Below are positions 11,884 through 22,710 of a stretch of 64,000 bases of DNA, piece by piece. The notes below the pieces were generated by a model, which saw only the letters and a list, made by a program, of their open reading frames with translations, had not been told where the DNA came from and searched no databases. The position numbers were made by a program, and so were the translations under genes. Each line of letters starts with the position of its first letter. Position 1 is the first letter of the stretch. The DNA is from Paulownia fortunei (lineage: Eukaryota > Streptophyta > Magnoliopsida > Lamiales > Paulowniaceae): contig CM033115.1 in assembly GCA_019321725.1 (NCBI GenBank), positions 9,372,673 to 9,436,672 on the forward strand. Direction: 5' to 3'.

Positions 11884-12334
11884 TTAGGTTGCTTCTCCGA
11901 GTAGAAGATTAGACGTCTTCCAAATTTTATTGCCATAATAATGTTTCAACCTCTGTCCATTGACACGAAATAATATGCCATCCTTACCTTTGAGTTTAAC
12001 CACCCCAAATGGAAATGTCTTGTTGATAATAAAGGGACTAGACCATCTAGATTTTAATTTTCCTAGAGAAAGTTTTAATCTAGAATTGAAAAGCAACACA
12101 AGTTTTCCGGGTTGAAATTCCCTTCTCAAGATCATTTTATCATGCCATTGTTTTATTTTTTCTTTATAGATTTCAGCATTTTCATAGGCATCAAGTCTAA
12201 ATTCTTCTATTTCATGAGTTGCAACAATCTTTTTTTCCTATTGCCTTTGTATCAAAATTTTAATTGTTCCACAACCCAATATGCTCTATGTTCTAGCTCA
12301 AAGAGGAGGTGACAAGTTTTTCCATAAACTAATT
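11884..12334 (-). pseudogene. Integrase C-terminal fragment of element E
   Basis: The clean part (11884-12135, 83 residues) has FQPGKLVLLFNSRLKLSLGK, then SRWSSPF and VNGQRLKHYYG, the hallmark C-terminal integrase region of Athila/Tat Ty3/gypsy elements. Upstream on the minus strand, to about 12334, broken frames still show the preceding LVYGKTCHL / ELEHRAYW / MKQWHDK-type region. The catalytic core, RT and everything further 5' are missing: the element is cut at about 12334-12341, where the inverted satellite array begins. Non-functional remnant. Confidence 0.85.
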
Positions 12335-12340
12335 GATAAG

Positions 12341-14817
12341 GATATTTCGAGATGTTGAATACAAAAATCTCAAGCTATTGCTATTGAAATTTTCACACTA
12401 CAAACTTTAGGGTACCCCCGTCCTCTCACTAAACTCCATCTTCTGTTCTTTATTTAAAGATGTAGAATTCAAAAAATCATAGTTTTTTGCAAATGAAACT
12501 TCTAAACTACAGGCCACACCTACTTCCATGCTAATCTTGCTCTTTTATTTAGTATTTTAAGATGTAGAATTCAAAAAATTCTAATTTTTGCTACTGAAAT
12601 TTTCACACTACAAACCCCAGGCTACCCCACCCTCTCGCTATTCTCTCTCTTGTATTTTGTATTTTAAGATATATAATCTAAAAACCGTAGTGTTTGTACT
12701 TGAAATTTTCACACTACATACCCCAGGCCACCCCTATCCTATCGTTACTCTATCTTGTGCGTATTCCAAAATGTTAAAAACAAAAATCCTAATTGCTATG
12801 GAAATTTTTGCATTACAAAGCCCTCGCCACCCCACATCTCGCTGTTATCTATCTTGGATTCTGTATTTCCTAATGTTGAATCAAAAAAATCATAGAATTT
12901 GCTAATTAAGTTTTCACACAGCAAATCTTTAGCCAAGTCTACCCCCTAACCACTATCACTTTGTTGTTCGACATTCAAAGATATAGAATGCAAAAAAAAA
13001 AAATCTTAGTTTTTATTACTGAAATTTTCACACTACAAACTCTAGGCTACCCTACACCCTTACTGTTATTCATGATGTAGAATCTAAAAAACCTTAGTTA
13101 TTTAATTAAATTTTTTAAAATACAAACCTTCACCATCCTCACCTCTCACTACTCTCTCTCTTATATTTTATATTTCAAAAAGTTTAACACAAAAACCTAA
13201 CTTTTTGCTACAATTTTTTTCACACATCAAACCCACCCCCTTGCAACTCTCTCTTATGTTATTTGTTCTATATTTCAAATGTTGAATTCAAAAAACTCTT
13301 TTTTTTACTACTGAAATTTTAACAATACACACCCCAAGCCACCCCCACCCCCACCACTCGCTATTTTCTCTTTTGTTAGGTATTACAATATGTAGGATCC
13401 AAAAAACCTTAGTTATTGCAATTGAAATTTTCACACTACAAACCCTCACTACAACTATCTCTCACTACTCTTTCTCTCTCTCTTATTTTTTACATTTCAA
13501 ATGTTAAATTTAAAAAACTATAGTTTTTGCTACTAAATTTTTCACACATCAAACCACAAGTCACCCCTATCCTCTCGATGTTCTATCCCTTTGGTTTTGT
13601 ATTTCATGATTTAGAATCTAAATAACCCTAGTTTTTGCTAATGTAATTTTCACACAACAAATCTTAGGTTGCCCCTAGTATCTCGCTACTCTCTTTTTTG
13701 TGTTATGTATTTTAAGATATAGAATACAAAAAAATCTTGTTTTTACAACTATAATATTTAAAATATACTCCCCACTCCACCCCTATCCACTCGTTACTCT
13801 CTCTTATGTTAAGTATTACAAGTTGTATAATCCAAAATACCACAATTATTGCAAGAGATTTTTACACTACAAACCCTCACCATCCCTATATCTCACTACA
13901 CTCTCTATTATATTCTGTATTTTAAGATGCTAAATACAACAATCACATGTTTTTTGCTATTGAATTTTTCACATATCAAATCCCAAGCCACCCCTACCTA
14001 ATTGCTACTCTCTCATTTTTGTTCAGTATTTCATGATATAGAGTCCAAAAATCCATATTTTTTTGCTACAAAAATTTTCAAGATATAGAATTCAAAAATA
14101 CTAATTTTTGCAACTGAAATTTTCACAAAACCAACCCTAATCCACCCCCACTCTCTTGTTGCTTTCTCTTGTGTTATGCATTCCAAATATTGAATACATA
14201 AAATCTTAATTATTACTATTGATATTTTCACACAACAAAACCCTCACCACCCCTATCTCTCGCAACTCTCTCTCTATTGGATTTTGTATTTCATGATGTG
14301 CAATCCAAAAAATACTACATTTTGTTAAAAAAAAGTTTCTCATTGCAAACCCTTAGATACCCCTACTCTCTGTTTACGCTCTCTCATTTGTTCTGTATTT
14401 CAAGATGTAAAATCCAAGTAATTTGGGATACTAAAATTTTCACACTACAAACCCCACGCCATCCCCACCTCTCGCTACTCTTTATCTTGTGTTATGTATT
14501 TTAAGAAGTCAAATCCAAAACTGTAGTTTTTGCACTTGAAATTTTAACACTACAAGTCCAAGGCCATACCCATCCCCTCATTACTCTATCTTATGTGTAT
14601 TAATGTAGATTACAAAAAAATCAAAATTACTGCTATTGAAGTTTTCATTATACAAACCCCTCACTATCCCCACCTCTCGCTACTCTCTCTCTCTTGGATT
14701 TTATATTTCAAGATGTGTAATCCAAAAAAACCATTGATTTTGATAATGAAATTTTTATAGTGCAAACACTTGGCTAGCCCTATCCCCTAACTACTCTCTC
14801 TCTTTTGTTTTGTATAT
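12341..14817 (-). repeat. Inverted ~105-bp tandem array (right array, first part)
   Basis: The same unit as the left array, now in reverse orientation on the plus strand: TGAAATTTTCACACTACAAA, CCCCAGGCCACCCC, TCTCGCTACTCTCTCTCTTG, TGTATTTTAAGATGTAGAAT, CAAAAAATCCTAATTTTTGC. About 2.5 kb, roughly 24 units. The same succession of subtypes as in the left array is seen in reverse (for example 12690-12960 and 14530-14800), so this is an inverted segment of one array rather than an independent satellite. Frames at 12588-12905, 13700-13933 and 14277-14504 are periodic artefacts. Confidence 0.92.
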
Positions 14818-16311
14818 TGATAAGTACATATTTTGACATATTTTTGTATCAAATCCTTTATACTTTTCTTGTTTTATGCTTGTTAATATTATTGTTTTAT
14901 TAATATTTTGTGTTAGAGAATAAATGGAAGCATGTTTCCAGACTTGTGTAATTTAAGTATTTTGAGCATAACTTCACGATGAAAAACTCTATGGACCTAA
15001 AGCTTCTTTCATTTTAAAGCCAAGAGATAGAGGTACAATTTTGTTGTTGGAAGCTCAGCCCAATTCAGTCTTGATGATAGCAGAAAATTCATCCAAGTAG
15101 TTGCATAAAATGGATCACCAAAATTCGGATTAGAGTTCAGCCCAATATTAACTTATTTTACCAATTGGGTTGTATCTCTTGAGCCTAAATTTATTTTGGA
15201 CTGAAATTTGGATATGTTATACACAAGAAGTAATAAATAAGTTTGCTGAAGACAAGATGGTGTAAAAATATGTCGAAATGGTAAAAACATAGGCTGCAAG
15301 ATGCTGCTGCTGTTAAAGGCCGGCTCTTAGATATGACTCAGTAATACAATTTTGATTCTTTACGCATCTTCAAAATCTGGTTATATCTGATCGAAAAATG
15401 CAATTCAATTCAGTGGGTGAGAAATTTGTGTAACAACTTACCAACTCTTGGCAACTAGCATACCCATCCATTATTTGTTTGTCCTCTTGCTTACTCTAAT
15501 TACTATAAATAGACCATGTATTAAGCTTGTAAGAAGAGAGGGGTAGAGGGTTTCTTTAGACTAAGTTATCTAGTTTGTATGTTTTCTAGTATTATAAGTT
15601 TTCTAGTAGTAATAGAAATGCAATCTCTAGTTTCTCTTATATTTTTAGTCTTTGCTACTTTTGTTATGTCTTTCTAAATTTCATTTTGCTGAGGAAAAAG
15701 GGTGAACCTTTGATGGAGGAAGAGGAATGGTTATAAGGGTAGAAAATGTTTAAGTATGTTGTATTATTATTTTTATTTTTGATCTAAACCCTACTTGTTT
15801 TGTGGTGATTCTTGATTTATAAATCTCCAATGGTACAACAAATACTTGGGTTCATTTAGTTTATTGTATGGTTTTACCCCACCAACTGCTAATGTGAAAC
15901 CTTGATTTGTTGTTGACGAAAGTATTGGAGTTAAGAGATAATTTGCAATAGTAAGACAATATCATGATTACCTTATTACATGAGTTATTTGATAATATCT
16001 TCCCATTGGAACCTTCATTATGTATGGATTCTAATTGTGGCAATTAATAGAGGTAAAAAGAATAAATAACCATTTCTCTATCAAAAACTCAAGAGTGAAT
16101 CCCTAATCCTCAGTAATTTTATTACTTTAGTTTTTCTTTAGTTACATCATACATTAACTGTTCATATATTTTGATTCACATAAACTTATTCTTTCTAGAA
16201 ATATAAGCTTGAATTGTTCAAACAACTTTCCTGTGGATCGACCTCGGACTCATGAGAAATTTACTATTTAATACAACCAGCACTTTGGTTTGCAATCTTA
16301 AAATTGTAGCA
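14818..16311 (+). mobile_element. Solo LTR of Athila/Tat-type family D (D3)
   Basis: A 1494-bp LTR, TGATAAGTAC...TTGTAGCA, closely matching the 5' LTR of copy D2 (55004-56618), which is longer because of an extra block near 55530-55630. It contains a TATA box and the TGGATCGACCTCGGACTCAT block typical of this group near its 3' end (about 16232-16255). It sits in the middle of a satellite unit: the array reads TTTTGTATAT before it and TATTTAAAGATG after it. The flanking pentamers are TATAT (14813-14817) and TATTT (16312-16316), a one-mismatch target-site duplication. No internal region follows, so it is a solo LTR produced by LTR-LTR recombination. Confidence 0.88.
15502..15511 (+). promoter_or_regulatory. 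TATA box of D3 LTR
   Basis: ACTATAAATA, conserved at the corresponding place in the D2 LTR (about 55788-55797) and followed in both by CATGTATTAAGCTTG. Likely the core Pol II promoter of family D. Confidence 0.6.
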
Positions 16312-16885
16312 TATTTAAAGATGTATAATCTATAGAACCCAAGTTTTTGATATTAAAATTTTCACACTACAAACACTAGGCCACCCCCACCCCCTAACTG
16401 CTTAATTTTATGTTCTGTACTTTATGATGTAGAATCCAAAATACCATAGTTATTGTTTTTGAATTTTCCCACTGCAATTGCCAAGCCAAACCCAGCCTCT
16501 TGCTACTCTTTCTCTTGTGTTCTATATTTAAAGATAGAATCAAATAAAACATAGTTTGTGCAATTGAAATTTGTAAACTACAAACCCTAGGCCAACATTG
16601 CCCCTATGCTACTCTCTCTTTTCGGTTTTTGTATTTTAATATTCAGATTCAAAAAACATAATTATTCTTACTGAAACCTTCACAATACTAACCCTGACCA
16701 CAACACCCTCTTGACACTCTCTATCTTATGATCTATATATTATTGCTAATGAAATTTTCACCATACAAACCCCTCGCTACCCCCACCTCTCACTACTCTT
16801 TCTCTTGGATTCTGTATTTTAGAATGTGGAATTGAAAATTCCTACATTTTGCTAATGAAAACTTCACACTGCAAACCTTTGACTG
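16312..16885 (-). repeat. Inverted ~105-bp tandem array (right array, second part)
   Basis: Resumes the unit interrupted by the D3 LTR and continues for about 5 more units in the reverse orientation. It breaks off inside a unit (after TTCACACTGCAAACCTTTG) where gag sequence of copy D1 starts. Confidence 0.88.
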
Positions 16886-17830
16886 AGAAGGTTCTATTGG
16901 ATCTAGTCTTGCTAATAGTAATAAAGAAAAATATTACCTTAGCCAAGAAAATGATCTAAATGCTAGGTATGCTAGTTTAACAAGAAAAGTTGAAGCCATC
17001 GAACTTAAAAAAGTAAAGGAAATCAAATTTGTGCAAGAGGAAGAAGTTTGTAGCAATTGTAAACTTTTGGGATATTCCACCAATGAATGTCCAAACATTC
17101 CAATACAAGCAAATTTTATGAATACATTCCAAAAACCTTTCCATTCTCCATATTCTAAAACTTACAATCCATAATGGAGAAATCATCCTAATTTTAGTTG
17201 GTGAGATGATAACCGTACCCAACCACTGCATTCACAAAAACTACCAAACTTTCATTCTTATCCAGCTCCATATACAAAATCCTTTGAGGAGACTTTGCAA
17301 GTATTTATACATGAACAAATAAACATCAATAATCAGATTTTATAAGCTATCAATGAGATCAGAAGCATACTTTCAACACTGATAGCTTCTTTGCGTACTC
17401 ATGAAAAAGGTCAATTTTCTACTCAATCTCAACCTAATCCTTCAACTCAGTATCATGTTTCTTCTTCAGGTGAACATGCAGTCAAGGAGGCTAATTCAGT
17501 TACAACTCTTTGGAATGAAAAAGTTATTGACAAGACTATTCATCCCAAGGAGAAAGTTTCTAATCTATCTCCACAAATAAAAAATGGAAATAGTTTTGAT
17601 GACGAAGGTAAGTGTGAAAATGATGAAAAAGAAAAATATTTACCTCCAGCACCCTTTCCTCAAAGATTGCAAGCAACTCAGAAATTGAACTCAAATGCTG
17701 AAATTTTTGAAATTTTTAAACAAGTAAAGATTAATATTCCATTATTGGATGCAATCAAGCAAGTTCCACCTTATGCCAAATTTTTGAAAGATTTGTGTAC
17801 AATCAAAAGAAAATATCATGTATAAAAGAA
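16886..17830 (+). pseudogene. gag C-terminal part, Athila/Tat-type copy D1
   Basis: Matches the gag of copy D2 from about 57494 onward. A zinc-knuckle relic at about 17048-17091 reads CSNCKLLGYSTNEC; the histidine of the CCHC knuckle is replaced by tyrosine, while D2 keeps it. Stops interrupt it (for example near 17174, 17203 and 17343). The last stretch (17391-17825) is open for 144 residues and includes the region expected just before the protease (INIPLLDAIKQVPPYAKF). The N-terminal capsid part, primer-binding site and 5' LTR are missing, because the copy is joined to the satellite array at about 16886. Non-functional. Confidence 0.85.
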
Positions 17831-18465
17831 GGTATTTTTAACTGAAAGTATTAGTTCAATCATTCAATAATTCACTCCACCTAAGTACAAAGATCCAGGT
17901 TATCCAACCATTTCATGTATCATATGAAACACTAGAATAGAGCGTGCTTTGCTTGATCTTGGTACTAGTGTAAATCTTCTACCTTTCTCAGTTTATGAAT
18001 GGTTAGGTTTGGGAGAACTTAAAATAATTTCTGTTGTACTCCAACTAGCTGACCATTCAATTAAAGTTCCAAAAGGAATAGTAGAAGATGTGTTGGTACA
18101 AATTGATAAGTTTTACTTTCTAGTGGATTATTATTTTGGACACAGAGCCTGTTGCACAAACATATACACAAATTCCTATCATTTTGGGTTGTCCTTTTCT
18201 TGCAACTTCAAATGCTTTGATCAATTGTAGAAATGGTATTTTGAAGTTATCATTTGGAAATATGACTTTGGAACTAAATATGTTTAATGTTTGTATGCAA
18301 CCTGTAGAAGATGTCGAAGTACAGGAAGTTGATTCAATTGAGGAACTTGTTGATGAATACTTTACTACTACTAACTTTTCAAATTTTTTGGAGACTTGTT
18401 TTGAAAGTGAAAGTATTTGTAAAAAGGCACACACTAATACTATCTCTAAATTTTTGCAAGTATAA
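17831..18465 (+). pseudogene. Retroviral-type aspartic protease region, D1
   Basis: RALLDLGTSVNLLPFSVYEW at about 17942-18001 is the protease of this group, with the catalytic Asp in D-L-G-T-S (17954-17968). The frame is open from 17949 to about 18130, then shifts by +1, and continues as 18136-18465 (ILGCPFLATSNALI and the linker to RT). The protease would process Gag-Pol in virus-like particles; the frameshift and upstream stops rule that out here. Confidence 0.85.
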
Positions 18466-19704
18466 GAAAAATATTTTTGGAAGCCAAGGTTCGAAGAACT
18501 TTCATCATCAACAGTAAAATCTATTCCATCAAGTATTAAAGCTCCCGTGGTTGATTTAAAATCTTTGCTAATTAATTTGAAATACTCTTTCTTGGGTGAG
18601 AATGAGACTTTTTCATTAATAATTTCTTCCAAACTCGATACATCTTAAAAAGGTAAGTTGATCGAAACTCTGAAAATACATAAGAATGCTTTAGGATGGA
18701 CCATTGTTGATATTAAAGGTATCAATCCTTTCATTTGCACACATAACATCTATCTAGAGGAAAATGCTAAACCTTTAAGAGAAATACAATGAAGGTTAAA
18801 TCCTAATATGAAAGAAGTAGTGAGAAATGAAGTCATTAAACTCTTAGATAATTGAATCATTTATTCTATTTCTAATAGCAAATGGGTAAGTCCTACTCAA
18901 GTTATACTTAAGAAATCTGGAGTTACTGTAGTCAAGAATGAGAATGATGAATTAATTCTAACTAAGACTATTACTGGTTGGTGAATGTGCATTGACTATA
19001 GGAAACTCAACTCAATTGCTAGAAAAGATCATTTTCCATTACCTTTCATGGATCAAATTTTAGACAGAATTGCGGGATATGAATTTTATTATTTTTTAGA
19101 TAGATATTTTGGGTATAATCAAATTGCAATTGCACTTGAAGATCAAGAGAATAACTTTTACATATCCTTTTGGTACTTTTGCATATCGAAGGATGCCTTT
19201 TAGATTATGTAATACACTAGCTATATTCGAACGATGCATGCTTAGTATTTTTAGTGACATGGTTAAACATTTTCTTGAAGTCTTCATATATGATTTTTCT
19301 ATTTTTGGTAATTCATTTGATGGTTGCTTATCTAATTTAAAAAAGGTTTTGATCAGGTGTGAAGAAAAGAATCTTGTGCTCAATTGGGAGAAATGTCACT
19401 TCATGATAACAATTGGTATTATTCTTGGACACATTATTTCATCAGAAGGTATTGAGGTTGACAAATCTAAAATTGAGTTAATTGCCAATTTGCCAACACT
19501 AAAAACTGTGAAGGAAATTAGATCATTTTTAAGACATGTTGATTTTTATAGAAGATTTATCAAAGATTTTAGTATAATATCTAAACCTTTGTGTAATCTT
19601 CTAACAAAAGGCACTATTTTTGAATGGATTGAAAATTTTGAAAATGCTTTTGTTAAACTTAAAAGCATGCTTACATCTGCTCTAATCATGCAGCCTCCAG
19701 ATTA
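18466..19704 (+). pseudogene. Reverse transcriptase, D1
   Basis: RT landmarks in order: LGWTIVDI (about 18690), CIDYRKLNSI (about 18988), HFPLPFMDQILDRIAGYEF, a frameshift at about 19160, then FGTFAYRRMPFRLCNT (about 19180-19225) and an open 198-residue segment to 19705 with YRRFIKDFSIISKPL. The catalytic box, normally F-M-D-D in this group, reads F-I-Y-D (19283-19294), so the first catalytic aspartate is lost in addition to the frameshift and several stops. Homologous to D2 58716-60309. Confidence 0.88.
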
Positions 19705-20092
19705 GACTTTATCTTTTGAAATAATGTGTGATGCTAGTGATTATGCTGTTGGAGCTGTCTTGGGACAAAGAAAAGATAAAAACCATATGTTATTTACTAT
19801 GCAAGTAAAATTTTAAATAGTGCTCAATTGAATTATACAACAACTGAAAAAAAATTACTTGCTGTAGTTTTTGCATTGGATAAATTTCGATCTTATCTTG
19901 TTGGCTCACCAATTGTTGTTTTCAGTGATCATGCAGCTTTGAAACATCTTTTCTCAAAAAAAGATGCTAATCCAAGACTGATTAGGTGGATTTTCTTACT
20001 CCACGAATTTAATATTACTATTTGAGATAAAAATGGAGTAGAGAATATAGTAACTGATCATTTGTCGAGACTTGTTTCAAATCACACCTATT
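19705..20092 (+). pseudogene. RNase H domain, D1
   Basis: Follows RT after a TAG. CDASDYAVGAVLGQ (first catalytic Asp) lies at about 19729-19770. After a frameshift near 19785-19800 come TTTEKKLLAVVFALDKF (catalytic Glu) and FSDHAALKHL (second Asp) in the open segment 19828-20025, ending at VTDHLSRL. The order and spacing are those of the plant Ty3/gypsy RNase H. D2 lacks this part because it is cut at 60309, so D1 is the only copy in the window showing it. Confidence 0.85.
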
Positions 20093-21435
20093 AATGACAC
20101 TTTTCCTGATGAACAGCTATTTAATATTTCTATTTTACCTTGGTTTGCTGACATTGTTAATTTTCTTATGACAGAAAAGATGTCATCGCATTTGAACTCT
20201 CAAGACAAAAATAAGTTTTTGACTGAGGTTAAAATTTTTTATTGGGATGATCCATACCTATTCAAATATTGTCCGGATCAAATCTTTCGAAGATGTGTGC
20301 CTGACAATGAGATATATAATATTGTCAAATTTTGTCATTCAAAAGCATGTGGTGGTTATTTTTTGTAAAGAAAACTACTGCAAAAATCTTGCAATGTGGA
20401 TTTTATTCGCCAACTTTTTTCAAAGACACTTACACTTCCTGCAAAAGTTGTGAAAATTATCAAAATTTAGGGTCCCTTTTAAAGAGAAATATGATGCCCC
20501 TACACCTCATCCTAGTGATTGAAATCTTTGACTGTTGGGGTATTGATTTTATGGGGCTATTTCCATTATTATTTGGTTTTCTTTACATACTGGTTGCCAT
20601 AGATTATGTTTCAAAATCGATCAAGGCAATTCCTTGTTAGAACAATGATCACAAAATAGTGATAAAATTTTTGAAAGAAAATATTTTAAGTCGATTTGGA
20701 ATTCCTAGATCTATTATCAGTGATGGGGGAAAATATTTTTGTAACAAAGTTTTCAGAACTTTAATGAGGAAATATAGAATCATACATAAAGTTGCAACCC
20801 CTTATCACCCTCAAACAAGACAAATGGACAACTTGAACTTGCAAATAGGGAGATAAAATAAATTTTGGAGAAAACAGTTAATCCAAACCATAAAGATTGG
20901 TCTGTTAAACTTACTGATATACTTTGGGCATATAGAACTGCTTTCAAATATCATTAGGCATGTCTACTTATAGGATAGTTTATAAAAAACCTTGTCATTT
21001 ACCTGTTGAACTTGAACATAAAGTTTATTGGGCAATCAAAATATTTAACTTCAACCTTGATGAAGATTCAAAATTGCACAAATTGCAAACGAATGAACTT
21101 CAAGAACTGAGAAATGATGCATATGAGAATTCTAAAATTTATAAAGCAAGAATCAAAGATTTTCATGATAATAAAATTTCAAGAAAAATATTTGAGGTTG
21201 GTCAAAAGGTTTTGCTTTATAATTCTCAATTGCATTTATTTCCTGAAAAATTGAGATCAAGGTGGAGTGGTCCTTTTGTTGTAAAAAAAAGTATATCCTT
21301 ATGGGGCAATTGACATTGAAAATCCTAGAAATGGTAACATATTGAAAGTAAATGGACAAAGAGTTAAACAATTTCTAAAAAATCAATTTTCACAAGAGGA
21401 ATTTTTTTTTCTTTCTAACCCTTATTATGATTAGT
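20093..21435 (+). pseudogene. Integrase, D1
   Basis: Begins with the PWFADIVNFL region (20140s) and the HHCC zinc region (HSKACGGYF, then CKSCENYQ after a frameshift at about 20365). The core shows GIDFMGLFP (first Asp, about 20540), ISDGGKYFCN (second Asp, about 20715) and HPQTRQM followed by NLNLQIGR, where the catalytic Glu region is garbled. The C-terminal part (20960-21313) has [29 protein letters not shown] and RSRWSGPF, then shifts frame and ends near 21435 after VNGQRVKQFL. At least three frameshifts and several stops. Confidence 0.87.
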
Positions 21436-21603
21436 GTTGTATATACTCATTTTCTCTGACATTAATTTTTTTTTCTTTTCCTGATTAAATGGATAACGGT
21501 ACTCCGTGGCTATAAAAGTTGGACTTGTCAGTTTCCCAAACAACTGAAATCTTTGTACAAATTTTCTTTGCTTTTCTCATTCTCTTTTCTTGTTCTTTTC
21601 AAA
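21436..21603 (+). other. Post-pol untranslated stretch of D1
   Basis: AT-rich, pyrimidine-rich spacer between the integrase stop and the downstream reading frame. It contains a GGCTATAAAAG element at about 21510-21520 that could act as a TATA box for the following frame; this is a guess from position and sequence only. Confidence 0.35.
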
Positions 21604-22186
21604 ATGGGTGACATTTTTCTAACTCTCAAGAAATAATTTTCTTATCTTCCTAAAAATGCAATTTTGAAAATTTATAAAATCAGGATTGAAAGATTGAGGA
21701 TGCTTATGCACAAGGGCATCCTGGAGGATATACGATAGATAATTGAAGTAAAGGTAAGGGCAGGTGAGTTTTTCACATAAGTTTCCAGATTTGCTTACTA
21801 GATACATGTCTGGTTTTGATAAAAGCATATATTTAAAAAAACGAAGGGCGAAAAAAATAAAAGTTTGTCATATTTGTGCTAGATGGACTTGCAACACAAA
21901 GTGTTGTTATTTAAGAATGGTCTCTAAAAATTAGGAAGATAAACTTAAATTCATTATGGATGGGCTGAGTAAGGAGTCTTTAGATCACATTATATTGACT
22001 CTTGAGACGCATTCATGTGGATTGGTACAAAGTGCAATTCTTGATTTATAGGATTATTTTCGAAATGAATATGAGGTTTATAGTTTTGGGAATATGACAT
22101 TAAAAGACCTTATTTGCCAATTTATAAGAAAACTAGATGGAAGCATATTCTCAACCCATAGAGGGCATTTAAGTCGTTACTGGACG
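21604..22186 (+). pseudogene. Decayed extra reading frame downstream of D1 pol
   Basis: I do not recognise this protein. Starting from an ATG at 21604 (MGDIFLTLKK, stop at codon 11) the frame continues with IERLRMLMHKGILEDIR and an acidic/basic helix-like stretch to about 21770. After a +1 shift it continues from 21782 to 22186: 135 codons with only two TAG stops, both one C-to-T change away from Gln. This second part has a basic patch (KKRRAKKIK), a Cys/His cluster CHICARWTCN followed by KCC (21866-21908) and a regular amphipathic tail (SKESLDHIILTLETHSCG). Long near-open stretches in such AT-rich DNA suggest a real former gene. Athila/Tat elements are known to carry additional frames after pol, so an element-encoded protein is the simplest reading; a captured host gene is the alternative. 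Confidence 0.5.
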
Positions 22187-22363
22187 TAAAACCAGAGGAA
22201 GATGTGAGCTACAATCACAACTACATGTACATTCACGTGTAAGTAGGTAATTTTCAAATTTCGTATGTGTTCTTATTTTCAACATTTTTGACAAAAAAAA
22301 AGACATGCAATAAATGCATTCCCTATTCACACCTCAATAAATATCACCGTACTCACTCTATTT
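22187..22363. other. Junction between D1 remnant and LOG fragment
   Basis: AT-rich, with no LTR start recognised. It contains AATAAATATC at about 22336-22345, which could be a TATA-like element upstream of the LOG-like frame. The 3' end of D1 (polypurine tract, 3' LTR) was not found. Confidence 0.35.
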
Positions 22364-22693
22364 TTGCACAACTTAGTTTCAAAAAGAAAAAAAATGGAAG
22401 TTTCTTTAACTTGCAAATTTAATTCTATTTGTGTTTTTTGTGGATCTAATCTTGAAAAAAATTGTGAGTTTATAGGGGCAACCAATAATTTTGGTAGAAC
22501 TTTAGCAGAGAGAAAAATTCATTTAGTATATGAGGGAGGCAGTTTGGGGTTAATGGGGAGTGTTGCTATTTATACTTATGTAGGAGATTTCAAAGTTTTG
22601 GGAGTTATCCCAAAATCTTTAACAGTACAAAATATCACAGGTATGACTATTGGAGATGAGCTAAGTGTAACATATTTAGGGCATAATGCCTAA
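22364..22693 (+). pseudogene. LOG-like (cytokinin riboside monophosphate phosphoribohydrolase) N-terminal fragment
   Basis: A 109-residue open frame whose residues ~16-100 match the N-terminal half of LOG proteins, which release active cytokinin from nucleotide precursors. Motifs: FNSICVFCGSN, GRTLAERKIHLVYEGGSLGL (the usual VYGGGS is VYEGGS), VLGVIPKSL, NITGMTIGDEL. After about GDEL the match ends and the frame stops in GHNA. The catalytic PGGxGTxxE motif and the Arg that lie further on are missing, so no activity is expected. The resemblance is to the LOG subclass with FNSICVFCGSNPG and ERKIHLVYGGGSLG. No intron interrupts the 85 matched residues; from memory LOG genes are usually split in this part, so a retrocopied or transduced fragment is possible. 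It lies between the D1 remnant and a half LTR. Confidence 0.8.
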
Positions 22694-22710
22694 CATGTTA
22701 AATAATACGG

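Noticed and set aside
12588..14504. ORFs 12588-12905, 13700-13933 and 14277-14504
   Set aside because: The same periodic artefact in the inverted array, which now appears on the plus strand.
15861..16043. Minus-strand ORF 15861-16043 and its counterpart 56046-56273
   Set aside because: Antisense to the U5/R part of family D LTRs; no protein features.
14818..22186. Treating the D3 LTR as the 5' LTR of copy D1
   Set aside because: Satellite sequence lies between them, D3 has its own target duplication in the array, and D1 lacks leader, primer-binding site and the gag N-terminus.
22364..22693. LOG frame as a functional small gene
   Set aside because: The conserved catalytic half is missing and a conserved Gly of VYGGGS is replaced, so enzyme activity is not plausible. 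Annotated as a pseudogene fragment.
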